This document shows positions 1-5,096 of a DNA stretch of 8,130 nucleotides, piece after piece. The stretch is from positions 1 to 8,130 of the forward strand of contig JAEXRM010000052.1 in assembly GCA_023440865.1 (NCBI GenBank). Direction: 5' to 3'. Positions within the stretch are counted from its first letter, which is position 1. Each line of letters starts with the position of its first letter. Under the pieces are notes generated by a model. The model was not told where the DNA came from. It did not search any database and saw only the letters and a list, made by a program, of their open reading frames with translations. Source of the stretch: Bacillota bacterium. Lineage in GTDB: Bacteria > Bacillota > Clostridia > DSM-8532. The position numbers and the translations under genes were made by a program.

Positions 1-270
1 CGAGACGAGCAGCGGGTTATCCGGGTTGCCGAACTGCTTTTCGACGATGGTTTCCATTTTCGAGAGGTACTCGAGGATCTGCGCCTCGATTTCGGCTGAT
101 ATGGCCTTGCCGTCGTCATAGTAGCGTGTGCAGGCTTCGGTGGTGATGGTGAAGCCCCGCGGGACGGGCAATCCCAGTCCGGTCATTTCGGCGAGGTTCG
201 CCCCCTTGCCGCCGAGCAGGTTCTTCATCGAGGCGTTGCCCTCGGAGAACAGATAGACGTACTTGGCCAT
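1..270 (-). CDS. ppdK: Pyruvate, phosphate dikinase (PPDK), N-terminal 90 residues; runs off the left edge
   Basis: PPDK reversibly converts pyruvate, ATP and phosphate to phosphoenolpyruvate, AMP and pyrophosphate in the cytoplasm; in anaerobes it links glycolysis and gluconeogenesis. The 90 visible codons are open throughout and begin MAKYVYLFSEGNASMKNLLG, continuing with GGKGANLAEMTGLGLPVPRGF (residues 20-40) and TITTEACTRYY (41-51). This is the characteristic opening of the ATP-grasp nucleotide-binding domain, with the glycine-rich GGKGANL segment. The phosphohistidine and PEP-binding domains would lie beyond the window; the whole protein is normally about 870-880 residues. The ATG at 270 is preceded by a near-ideal ribosome site, AAGGAGGA at 283-276. 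It is separated from glyS by 196 bases holding a terminator and a probable promoter, so it is likely a separate transcription unit. PEP synthase shares the fold, but this N-terminus is PPDK-like. Only the left truncation, caused by the window edge, is abnormal. Confidence 0.96.
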   Translation of the reverse strand, partial: MAKYVYLFSEGNASMKNLLGGKGANLAEMTGLGLPVPRGFTITTEACTRYYDDGKAISAEIEAQILEYLSKMETIVEKQFGNPDNPLLVS

Positions 271-330
271 ATGACTCCTCCTTGTGTTGAGGCTTTGGGC
301 CGCACAGCTGCAGGATCCACGATGTCACAA

Positions 331-356
331 AAGCCCGATTGGCTTCCCATGGAAGC
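331..356 (-). promoter_or_regulatory. Overlapping dyads at the start of the ppdK leader
   Basis: On the minus strand GCTTCC-ATG-GGAAGC (356-342) is a perfect 6-bp inverted repeat. Its right arm overlaps AAGCC-AATCG-GGCTT (345-331), a second hairpin that is followed by TTGT like a small terminator. The two cannot form together. The first dyad overlaps the start point predicted from the candidate promoter, so it could be an operator instead of an RNA structure. Function is unproven. Confidence 0.3.
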
Positions 357-357
357 G

Positions 358-384
358 AAAATAGCGTATCACAGTTGCAGTCAA
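358..384 (-). promoter_or_regulatory. Candidate sigma-70-type promoter for ppdK
   Basis: Reading the minus strand, TTGACT (384-379, five of six matches to the -35 consensus) is followed after 15 bases by TATTTT (363-358, four of six matches to the -10 consensus). It lies directly after the glyS terminator and would start transcription near position 351, giving a ppdK leader of about 80 bases. The spacer is shorter than the preferred 17 bases, so this is suggestive only. Confidence 0.35.
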
Positions 385-395
385 GCTTCAACCGG

Positions 396-424
396 CAGAA
401 AGCCGCCCAACGGGCGGCTTTCTG
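396..424 (-). terminator. Intrinsic terminator hairpin downstream of glyS
   Basis: A perfect 13-bp inverted repeat (396-408 with 412-424) encloses a three-base loop. In the minus-strand RNA the arms are CAGAAAGCCGCCC and GGGCGGCTTTCTG. It begins 43 bases after the glyS stop codon and no reading frame crosses it convincingly. The A-rich and T-rich ends of the stem are typical of compact, possibly bidirectional terminators, but there is no long U run after the stem. It separates glyS from ppdK. Confidence 0.75.
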
Positions 425-466
425 GGGCAATCGCAGGGTTTCGGCCAACAGTGCGTGCCGACACCG

Positions 467-1855
467 TCAGAAGTCGAACTTGCCGCGGAACCAGGTGCCG
501 AGTTCGGCGATCGGCACACGCACCTGCTGCATGGTGTCGCGTTCGCGGATGGTGACCGCCTTGTCCTCGAGCGAATCGAAATCGAAGGTCACGCAATACG
601 GCGTGCCGATCTCGTCCTGGCGTCGATAGCGCTTGCCGATGGATCCGGCTTCGTCGAACTCGCACACATAGTCCTTGAGCAGATCGGCATATACCTGCTC
701 CGCCTCGTCGGACAGCTTCTTGGAAAGCGGCAGCATGGCGATCTTGACGGGCGCGAGTGCCGGGTGCAGGTGGAGCACCGTGCGCACGTCGCCTTCGGAG
801 ACCTCCTCCTCGTCGTACGCATTGATCAGGAAGGCCAGCGCAACGCGGTCCGCACCGAGCGAGGGTTCGATGACATAGGGTACGTACTTCTCGTTCTTGA
901 CCGGATCGAAGTAGGACATGTCCTCCTTCGCATGCTCCATGTGCTGCCTGAGATCGAAGTCCGTGCGGTCCGCGATGCCCCAGAGCTCGCCCCAGCCGAA
1001 GGGGAACTTGAACTCCACGTCCGTGGTCGCGTTGGAGTAGTGGGACAACTCCTCGGGGGAATGGTCGCGGAAGCGGAGGTTCTCCTCCTTCATGCCCAGC
1101 GCGAACAGCCAGTTGCGGCAGAACTCCTTCCAGTAGGCGAACCATTCGAGGTCGGTGCCGGGTTCGCAGAAGAACTCGAGTTCCATCTGCTCGAACTCGC
1201 GTGTGCGGAACACGAAGTTGCCGGGCGTGATCTCATTGCGGAAGGACTTGCCGATCTGGCCGATGCCGAACGGCACCTTCTTGCGTGAGGACCGCTGCAC
1301 GTTCTTGAAGTTGACGAAGATGCCCTGTGCGGTCTCCGGACGCAGGTAGATCTCGTTCTTCGAATCCTCGGTGACCCCCTGGAAGGTCTTGAACATGAGG
1401 TTGAACTTGCGGATGTCGGTGAAATCCTTGCCGCCGCAGTGCGGGCAGGGCACGGCATGATCGCGGATGTATTCGGACAGCGCCTCGTTCTTCATGCCGT
1501 CGATCTGCATCTCGATGCCGTTTTCCTTGTTCCAGTCCTCGATCATCTTGTCGGCGCGATGGCGCGTCTTGCAGCCCTTGCAGTCGATGAGCGGATCGGA
1601 AAAGCCCCCGACATGGCCGGAAGCGACCCAGACCTGGGGATTCATGAGGATCGCGCAGTCAACGCCGACATTGTGCGGGCTTTCCTGCACGAACTTGCGC
1701 CACCAGGCCTTCTTGACGTTGTTCTTGAACTCGACGCCGAGCGGACCGTAATCCCACGTGTTCGCCAGGCCGTCATAGATCTCCGAGCCTTGGTAGATGT
1801 AGCCGCGCGTCTTGCACAGACTCACGATTTTCTCCATCGTCGCTTCCGTTGGCAT
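467..1855 (-). CDS. glyS: Glycyl-tRNA synthetase, single-chain homodimeric class II type
   Basis: This enzyme charges tRNA-Gly with glycine using ATP. The 462-residue length fits the homodimeric type (often named glyQS in Bacillota), not the two-subunit type. The N-terminal catalytic core carries YQGSEIYDGLANTWDYGPLG (21-40) and NVGVDCAILMNPQVWVASGH (62-81). Paired cysteines at 92/95 and 137/140 form the zinc-finger-like insertion known in this family. LRPETAQGIF (171-180), motif 2 as FRNE (206-209) with RTREFEQMELE (217-227), and motif 3 around GADRVALAFL (335-344) complete the active site. Residues about 366-455 form the anticodon-binding domain. The ATG at 1855 has AGGAGG at 1868-1863, seven bases upstream, and is preferred over the later Met7. 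It stands alone: 384 bases separate it from rpoZ and a strong terminator follows. I see no T-box in its leader. Confidence 0.97.
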   Translation of the reverse strand: MPTEATMEKIVSLCKTRGYIYQGSEIYDGLANTWDYGPLGVEFKNNVKKAWWRKFVQESPHNVGVDCAILMNPQVWVASGHVGGFSDPLIDCKGCKTRHRADKMIEDWNKENGIEMQIDGMKNEALSEYIRDHAVPCPHCGGKDFTDIRKFNLMFKTFQGVTEDSKNEIYLRPETAQGIFVNFKNVQRSSRKKVPFGIGQIGKSFRNEITPGNFVFRTREFEQMELEFFCEPGTDLEWFAYWKEFCRNWLFALGMKEENLRFRDHSPEELSHYSNATTDVEFKFPFGWGELWGIADRTDFDLRQHMEHAKEDMSYFDPVKNEKYVPYVIEPSLGADRVALAFLINAYDEEEVSEGDVRTVLHLHPALAPVKIAMLPLSKKLSDEAEQVYADLLKDYVCEFDEAGSIGKRYRRQDEIGTPYCVTFDFDSLEDKAVTIRERDTMQQVRVPIAELGTWFRGKFDF

Positions 1856-1869
1856 GTCTCATCCTCCTG

Positions 1870-1909
1870 CTATGCTGCTAACACGCGCAGCGTTTTGCCG
1901 ATATTCCCG
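1870..1909 (-). repeat. 40-bp leader repeat, copy B (glyS proximal)
   Basis: Reading the minus strand from 1909, the copy opens CGGGAATATC and contains ACGC-TGC-GCGT as a central hairpin. It matches the rpoZ-proximal copy at 31 of 40 aligned positions without gaps (my count). It ends two bases before the glyS AGGAGG ribosome site. Confidence 0.7.
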
Positions 1910-1943
1910 GTGTTCCACGGGAGTTGCATGATTTCTCTCCCTG

Positions 1944-1983
1944 CAACCCTGCAGCCACACGAAACGTGATGCTGGTATTCCTG
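1944..1983 (-). repeat. 40-bp leader repeat, copy C (glyS distal)
   Basis: Reading the minus strand from 1983, the copy opens CAGGAATACC and closes with CTGCAGG. It matches the rpoZ-proximal copy at 29 of 40 positions without gaps. Its own hairpin has CACG-TTT-CGTG at the tip and CAGC/GCTG at the base, with a 2x2 internal loop, so fold and triloop are kept although the bases differ. Confidence 0.65.
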
Positions 1984-2017
1984 ACGTACTCGGGGAATGC
2001 ACACATGCCCGCTCTTC

Positions 2018-2036
2018 GAAAAGCGAAACGCCTTTC
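2018..2036 (-). terminator. Weak candidate terminator between rpoZ and glyS
   Basis: The minus-strand RNA would form GAAAGGCG-UUU-CGCUUUUC, an 8-bp stem with one G-U pair and a triloop, and with U residues in its 3' arm. It is about 200 bases after the rpoZ stop, far for a terminator, and has no free U run after the stem. The two stronger hairpins at 2045-2104 lie closer to rpoZ but lack U residues. Confidence 0.25.
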
Positions 2037-2239
2037 AGGTCGTCCATGCGCGTTCCGGGTGGCGCATGTGGAGCGGATGCGATGCCGTTCGCATCGTGTT
2101 CCGCATAAGGGCGAACGAAAGCGGACGGTTCCGGCACAGCCATCCGCCGCTGTTGTCCGCCGGTGTCGTCGCCGAAAGCCGTGACGGCCCGCGTCATGCC
2201 TGACGGTGTCATGGCCGTTCGGATGCGCACGGCTGCGCC

Positions 2240-2617
2240 TTACTCCTCGTCGGGATCCCCTTCCTCGTCGGCGCCTTCATCCTCTTCCGATTCGTGCTCC
2301 TCGTCCAGAAGCTCCTCGTCGCTCCAGTCCGCTTCCTCCTCCACGCCCAGCCGCTTGGATTCCCAGGCCGGACGCGGCATGGTCACGGATTCGGTGACAA
2401 AGGTTTCTTCCTCCATGCCCACCCGGTGGATGCGATGATAACCGACCTTGCCTTCGGAAATCTCATGGATGGCAATGGTGACATCCTTCGGTGAATTCGT
2501 GTCGGTTAGCTTCTGTGCGCCTTCGGTCAGCATGCGGGCCCGTTTGGAGGCGGCAATGACCAGCGTGTAGCGGCTGTCGACCTTCTTGAGCAGCGAGGCC
2601 ATGGACGGATAAATCAT
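2240..2617 (-). CDS. rpoZ: RNA polymerase omega subunit with acidic C-terminal tail
   Basis: Omega binds the beta-prime subunit and helps assemble and stabilise RNA polymerase. The 125-residue product opens MIYPSMASLLKKVDSRYTLV (1-20), followed by IAASKRARMLTEGAQKL (21-37) and TIAIHEISEGKV (47-58), the conserved omega core. Family members in Bacillota are usually about 65-90 residues; this one adds a tail, in which 22 of the last 33 residues (93-125) are Asp or Glu. The ATG at 2617 has AAGGAGAG at 2632-2625 with seven bases between. The frame stays open upstream to an ATG at 2782, which would add 55 residues made of repeat-derived sequence; I reject that start because the family opening and ribosome site both fit 2617. 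It follows gmk, as in many Bacillota, but after a 212-base spacer that suggests separate control or processing. The coaBC gene that often follows rpoZ is absent; glyS is next. Confidence 0.95.
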   Translation of the reverse strand: MIYPSMASLLKKVDSRYTLVIAASKRARMLTEGAQKLTDTNSPKDVTIAIHEISEGKVGYHRIHRVGMEEETFVTESVTMPRPAWESKRLGVEEEADWSDEELLDEEHESEEDEGADEEGDPDEE

Positions 2618-2633
2618 AGGGTGACTCTCCTTA

Positions 2634-2673
2634 CTGTCCTGCAGAAACGCGCAGCGTTCTGCAGGTATTCCTG
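2634..2673 (-). repeat. 40-bp leader repeat, copy A (rpoZ proximal), with near-perfect hairpin
   Basis: Reading the minus strand from 2673, the copy opens CAGGAATACC. From 2665 to 2638 it folds as CCTGCAG-AACGC-TGC-GCGTT-T-CTGCAGG: 12 base pairs, one bulge and a triloop. It ends one base before AAGGAGAG, the rpoZ ribosome site, so the folded element abuts the site of ribosome loading. It is the reference copy for the other alignments. Confidence 0.75.
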
Positions 2674-2699
2674 GTACAAACCTGATGATGCGTGGGTGT

Positions 2700-2739
2700 C
2701 TTTCCTGCAGGGATGTGCGGCGGCCTGCCGGCAATCCTG
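2700..2739 (-). repeat. 40-bp leader repeat, copy E (rpoZ distal)
   Basis: Reading the minus strand from 2739, the copy opens CAGGATTGCC and closes TGCAGGAAAG. It matches copy A at 29 of 40 positions without gaps. Six of seven outer stem pairs are retained but the inner stem is lost. A further short stretch at 2791-2764 (CAGGATACC followed by a small hairpin, CATGC/GCGTG) may be a degenerate fifth copy. Confidence 0.6.
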
Positions 2740-2829
2740 CTGCAACCCTGGCGGTGTGGGGGCCTGTCACGCAGACTCGCATGGTATCCTGCGGACTCCT
2801 TCCGCGCGAATCGGGGCAAGCATGTGTCT

Positions 2830-3432
2830 CTATCTCCTGAATCGGTTCACGATTCCCGGATTACGGTTGATGCGCTGCCTTTCGGCATCCACGATGCCCG
2901 CGAGGGCTTCCGTGGCCCGGGGCACCTCGTCGTTGACGACAAAATAATCGTACTGCGGCAGGAACGTGAATTCCTCATGTGCGCGCTCCATCCGCCTTCG
3001 GACGACTTCCGGCGTTTCCGTGCCGCGTCCCTCGAGCCGGCTTTCCAGTTCCCCGAGATCGGGGGGAAGAACGAAAACCAGCACACTGTCAGGAAACTGC
3101 CTCCGGATGTGCTGCGCGCCCTCGACCTCGATCTCCAGTATGACGACCTTTCCTTCCGCAACCTGCGCGCGGACAGGTCCGGCCGGTGTGCCATAATAGT
3201 TCCCGCAATACTCCACCCACTCGAGCAGTTCTCCTGAGCGGATGAGCGACTCGAACTCCTGGCGGTCCTTGAACCAATACTGCACCCCATCGGATTCACC
3301 GGGGCGGGGCATGCGCGTCGTGGCTGACACCGAAAGCGCCACATCCCCACGAAGCGCACGCAGTTCCTTGACAATCGTCCCCTTGCCGACACCGGCCGGT
3401 CCGGACACCACCATCAGCATTCCGGGCTTCAT
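2830..3432 (-). CDS. gmk: Guanylate kinase
   Basis: Guanylate kinase phosphorylates GMP to GDP with ATP, feeding GTP, dGTP and (p)ppGpp pools. The 200-residue length is standard. The P-loop is GPAGVGKGT (11-19). The GMP-binding region includes SVSATTRMPRPGE (34-46), the Asp-Gly at 48-49 before VQYWF, and NYYGT (78-82). ILEIEVEGAQHIR (98-110) is the conserved core strand and following turn, and RRRMERAHEE (145-154) is the lid-region arginine motif. The ATG at 3432 overlaps the remA stop codon as ATGA, and GGGGAGGAG (3446-3438) inside the end of remA is its ribosome site, so the two are translationally coupled. Later Met5 and Met7 would cut closely into the P-loop strand and lack that spacing. 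The gene order yicC-remA-gmk-rpoZ is widely conserved in Bacillota and supports the call. Confidence 0.97.
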   Translation of the reverse strand: MKPGMLMVVSGPAGVGKGTIVKELRALRGDVALSVSATTRMPRPGESDGVQYWFKDRQEFESLIRSGELLEWVEYCGNYYGTPAGPVRAQVAEGKVVILEIEVEGAQHIRRQFPDSVLVFVLPPDLGELESRLEGRGTETPEVVRRRMERAHEEFTFLPQYDYFVVNDEVPRATEALAGIVDAERQRINRNPGIVNRFRR

Positions 3433-3716
3433 GCCTGCTCCTCCCCGATCTCCTCCGCCATGTCCTCCTCATCCTGGGCCGCCTGCCCCTCCATGCGGTG
3501 CGCAATGGTTTCGGGCTGTACGGCGGAAAGAATGACATGGTCGCTGTCCGTGACGATGACGGCCCGCGTGCGGCGTCCCCAGGTCGCGTCGATCAGCATG
3601 CTGCGGTCGCGCGCTTCCTGGATGATGCGCTTGATGGGGGCCGACTCGGGGCTGACGACCGCTACGATGCGGCCGGCGGACACGATGTTGCCGAATCCGA
3701 CATTGATGAGTTTCAT
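3429..3716 (-). CDS. remA: RemA-like DNA-binding regulator (DUF370)
   Basis: RemA in Bacillus subtilis is a small oligomeric DNA-binding activator of biofilm-matrix genes; in other Bacillota the target genes are mostly unknown, so the role here is inferred. The 95-residue product opens MKLINVGFGNIVSAGRIVAV (1-20), then SPESAPIKRII (22-32) and LIDATWGRRTRAVIVTDSDH (41-60), followed by VILSAVQPETIAHR (61-74). The basic GRRTR cluster (47-51) is the conserved DNA-contact region. After residue 76 there is an acidic tail, about 20 residues rich in Glu. The start at 3716 is fixed by the family opening, but its ribosome site is poor: a run of seven G (3732-3726) and GGC just before ATG. It lies 60 bases after yicC and overlaps gmk by four bases, so it may depend on upstream translation. 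Confidence 0.93.
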   Translation of the reverse strand: MKLINVGFGNIVSAGRIVAVVSPESAPIKRIIQEARDRSMLIDATWGRRTRAVIVTDSDHVILSAVQPETIAHRMEGQAAQDEEDMAEEIGEEQA

Positions 3717-3739
3717 GCCTGGCGGCCCCCCCGATCCCG

Positions 3740-3760
3740 GCCTGCATGCCGCCCGCAGGC
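3740..3760 (-). other. Small hairpin in the yicC-remA spacer
   Basis: GCCTGC and GCAGGC form a perfect 6-bp stem with a nine-base loop in the 60-base spacer. A competing stem pairs GGCGGC (3721-3726) with GCCGCC (3748-3753). In such G+C-rich DNA this may be chance; no U run follows. Confidence 0.3.
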
Positions 3761-3776
3761 AGCCCTGCCCGGGCCG

Positions 3777-4652
3777 TCATTCGATATTCTGGATCTGTTC
3801 GCGCATCTTTTCGATTTCGCTCTTGAGCTCCACCACCATGCGGGTGATTTCGAGGTTGTTCGACTTCGAACCGATCGTGTTGACCTCGCGGTTCATTTCC
3901 TGGATGAGGAAATCGAACTTCTTGCCGATCGGGCTTCCCTGACGGATCATGTCCCCCATTTGCGAAAGATGGCTGCGCAGGCGGACCAGTTCCTCGTCGA
4001 TGCTGCACTTGTCGGCGAAAAGCGCCACCTCGGTCGCCAAGCGCACGGGATCGAGCTTGGACGAATCGACCAGCTCGGCGATGCGCGCATCGAGCCTATC
4101 CTTGAACTCGCGGGCGACCGTCGGAGCATGGACGGCAATGCGATCGGTGAAGGCGGCGATGGTGCCAAGATTCTCACACAGGCTGTCCGACAGGCGTTCC
4201 CCTTCCCGCTCGCGCATGGACGTGAGCGAGTCGACGCTGCCCCTGACGGTTTCCTCGAGCAGGTCTCCCAGAAAATCGTCATTGTCGCGCCGTTCCACCC
4301 GCAACACATCGGGAAAACGGGCGAGTGTCGCCGCGGTGACGTCATCGCGCAGCCCATGGGATGCGGACAGCTTGCGCAGCGCCGCGAGATACGACGCCGC
4401 GAGGGGTTCGTCGAGGACGACCTCGTGCGACTCCGCCGACTGCGCGCCCAGGGTGACGAACACATCGATCTTGCCGCGCGTGATGCGGCTCGAGATCGCC
4501 GTGCGGATCCTGTCCTCATAGCAGTTGAGCTGCTTTGGCATGCGCAGGTTGATGTCGCAGTAGCGGTGATTCACCGTGCGGATCTCCACCGTGACAGAAA
4601 CGCCGCCGGCCGTTCGTTCATCATGGCCGAAACCGGTCATGCTTCTGAGCAT
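3777..4652 (-). CDS. yicC: YicC/YloC-family endoribonuclease
   Basis: YicC-family proteins are conserved endoribonucleases; the E. coli member has been linked to small-RNA decay and stationary-phase fitness. The 291-residue product has the family's fixed start MLRSMTGFGHDE (1-12), then EIRTVNHRYCDINLRMPKQL (23-42) and TRGKIDVFV (58-66) in the N-terminal domain. The C-terminal half carries EVALFADKCSIDEELVRL (208-225), then GKKFDFLIQEMNREVNTIGS (243-262) and the closing VVELKSEIEKMREQIQNIE (273-291). Start: the frame is open 20 codons further upstream, but the family opening and AAAAGGAG (4665-4658), five bases before the ATG at 4652, fix it here. It lies 66 bases after cheY and leads the conserved yicC-remA-gmk group. 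Nothing in it is abnormal. Confidence 0.95.
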   Translation of the reverse strand: MLRSMTGFGHDERTAGGVSVTVEIRTVNHRYCDINLRMPKQLNCYEDRIRTAISSRITRGKIDVFVTLGAQSAESHEVVLDEPLAASYLAALRKLSASHGLRDDVTAATLARFPDVLRVERRDNDDFLGDLLEETVRGSVDSLTSMREREGERLSDSLCENLGTIAAFTDRIAVHAPTVAREFKDRLDARIAELVDSSKLDPVRLATEVALFADKCSIDEELVRLRSHLSQMGDMIRQGSPIGKKFDFLIQEMNREVNTIGSKSNNLEITRMVVELKSEIEKMREQIQNIE

Positions 4653-4669
4653 TGTCACTCCTTTTCCCC

Positions 4670-4693
4670 GTCCGTCGCCGACACGGTGCGGAC
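4670..4693 (-). other. Hairpin in the cheY-yicC spacer
   Basis: Minus-strand GTCCG (4693-4689) pairs with CGGAC (4674-4670), and inside it CCG pairs with CGG around a TGT loop, with one mismatch and a bulge, for about nine pairs. It sits between the cheY stop and the yicC ribosome site. There is no U run, so it could be a processing or stability element, or chance. Confidence 0.3.
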
Positions 4694-4718
4694 TGCCGCT
4701 AAACCGGCCCATCGGCGA

Positions 4719-5093
4719 TCAACCGACCGACAATACGTTCCGGATCGCCTGGTAGACGCGTGATTTCTCGAATGGCTTGACGACAAAATCCTTCGCCCCC
4801 ATCTTGATGGCCTCGATGACCATGGACTGCTGCCCCATGGCCGTCACCATGATGATCTTCGTCGCCGGACTCACCTTCATGATTTCGGGCACCGCGTGGA
4901 TGCCATCCATCTCTGGCATCGTGATGTCGAGGGTCATGATGTCGGGCTTGTGCCTGCCCGCCGCCTCGATGGCCTCGAGCCCGTTCGACGCCTCGCCGAG
5001 CACCTCGAAGTCCTCGTTCTGTTCGATCATCTTCCGCAGCAGTGTTCGCATGAACATGGCGTCATCGGTTATCACAAAGGTCGTCTTCGCCAT
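4719..5093 (-). CDS. cheY: Single-domain response regulator, CheY-like
   Basis: This is a stand-alone receiver domain of 124 residues with no output domain. The phosphorylation machinery is complete: acidic pair Asp10-Asp11, phosphoacceptor Asp56 in LDITMPEMDG, Thr84 in MVTAMGQQ, and Lys106 in VVKPF. The switch aromatic is Phe103, where E. coli CheY has Tyr106. The sequence ITMPEMDGI ... TAMGQQSMVIEAIKMGAKDF closely follows the CheY of motile Clostridia, which controls the flagellar motor switch. The ATG at 5093 is three bases after the rsmE stop; its ribosome-binding bases (AGGTGG, about eight bases upstream) lie inside rsmE, implying translational coupling. The context is unusual: no cheA, cheW, fliM or receptor gene is nearby, only RNA- and ribosome-related genes. 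It could serve chemotaxis from a detached locus or another kinase; I cannot tell which. Confidence 0.9.
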   Translation of the reverse strand: MAKTTFVITDDAMFMRTLLRKMIEQNEDFEVLGEASNGLEAIEAAGRHKPDIMTLDITMPEMDGIHAVPEIMKVSPATKIIMVTAMGQQSMVIEAIKMGAKDFVVKPFEKSRVYQAIRNVLSVG

Positions 5094-5096
5094 TCT

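Larger units (their letters stand above)
1856..2239 (-). other. rpoZ-glyS spacer (384 bases), no gene; holds hairpins and repeats
   Basis: No frame here has a credible start and family similarity. On the minus strand it holds, in order, a hairpin at 2104-2073 (GCGGA/TCCGC outside CGATGC/GCATCG), a perfect 7-bp hairpin at 2068-2045 (CATGCGC/GCGCATG), a small U-rich hairpin at 2036-2018, two copies of the 40-bp repeat (1983-1944 and 1909-1870), and the glyS ribosome site. Between the repeats, two overlapping stems compete: GTTGCA/TGCAAC (1947-1942 with 1928-1923) and GGGAG/CTCCC (1941-1937 with 1923-1919). No convincing promoter hexamers were found, although glyS probably has its own promoter here. 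Confidence 0.6.

Noticed and set aside
455..1288. A 277-codon open frame on the plus strand opposite glyS
   Set aside because: It is antisense to the conserved synthetase, has no ribosome site that stands out, and shows the same composition-driven openness.
1859..2230. 123-codon minus-strand frame between rpoZ and glyS
   Set aside because: It spans the hairpins and two repeat copies, matches no family I know, and its repeat-derived peptides are not kept in one frame.
1856..2239. T-box riboswitch controlling glyS
   Set aside because: No match to the conserved T-box core (AGGGTGGNACCGCG) was found on the minus strand of the spacer.
2618..2782. In-frame 55-residue N-terminal extension of rpoZ from an ATG at 2782
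   Set aside because: The added residues are encoded by repeat sequence, omega proteins start at MIYPS-like sequence, and the ATG at 2617 has a much better ribosome site.
3498..4763. A 421-codon open frame on the plus strand opposite remA and yicC
   Set aside because: It lies antisense to well-supported genes. High G+C content and their codon bias remove stops from the complementary frame, and the translation resembles no known family.
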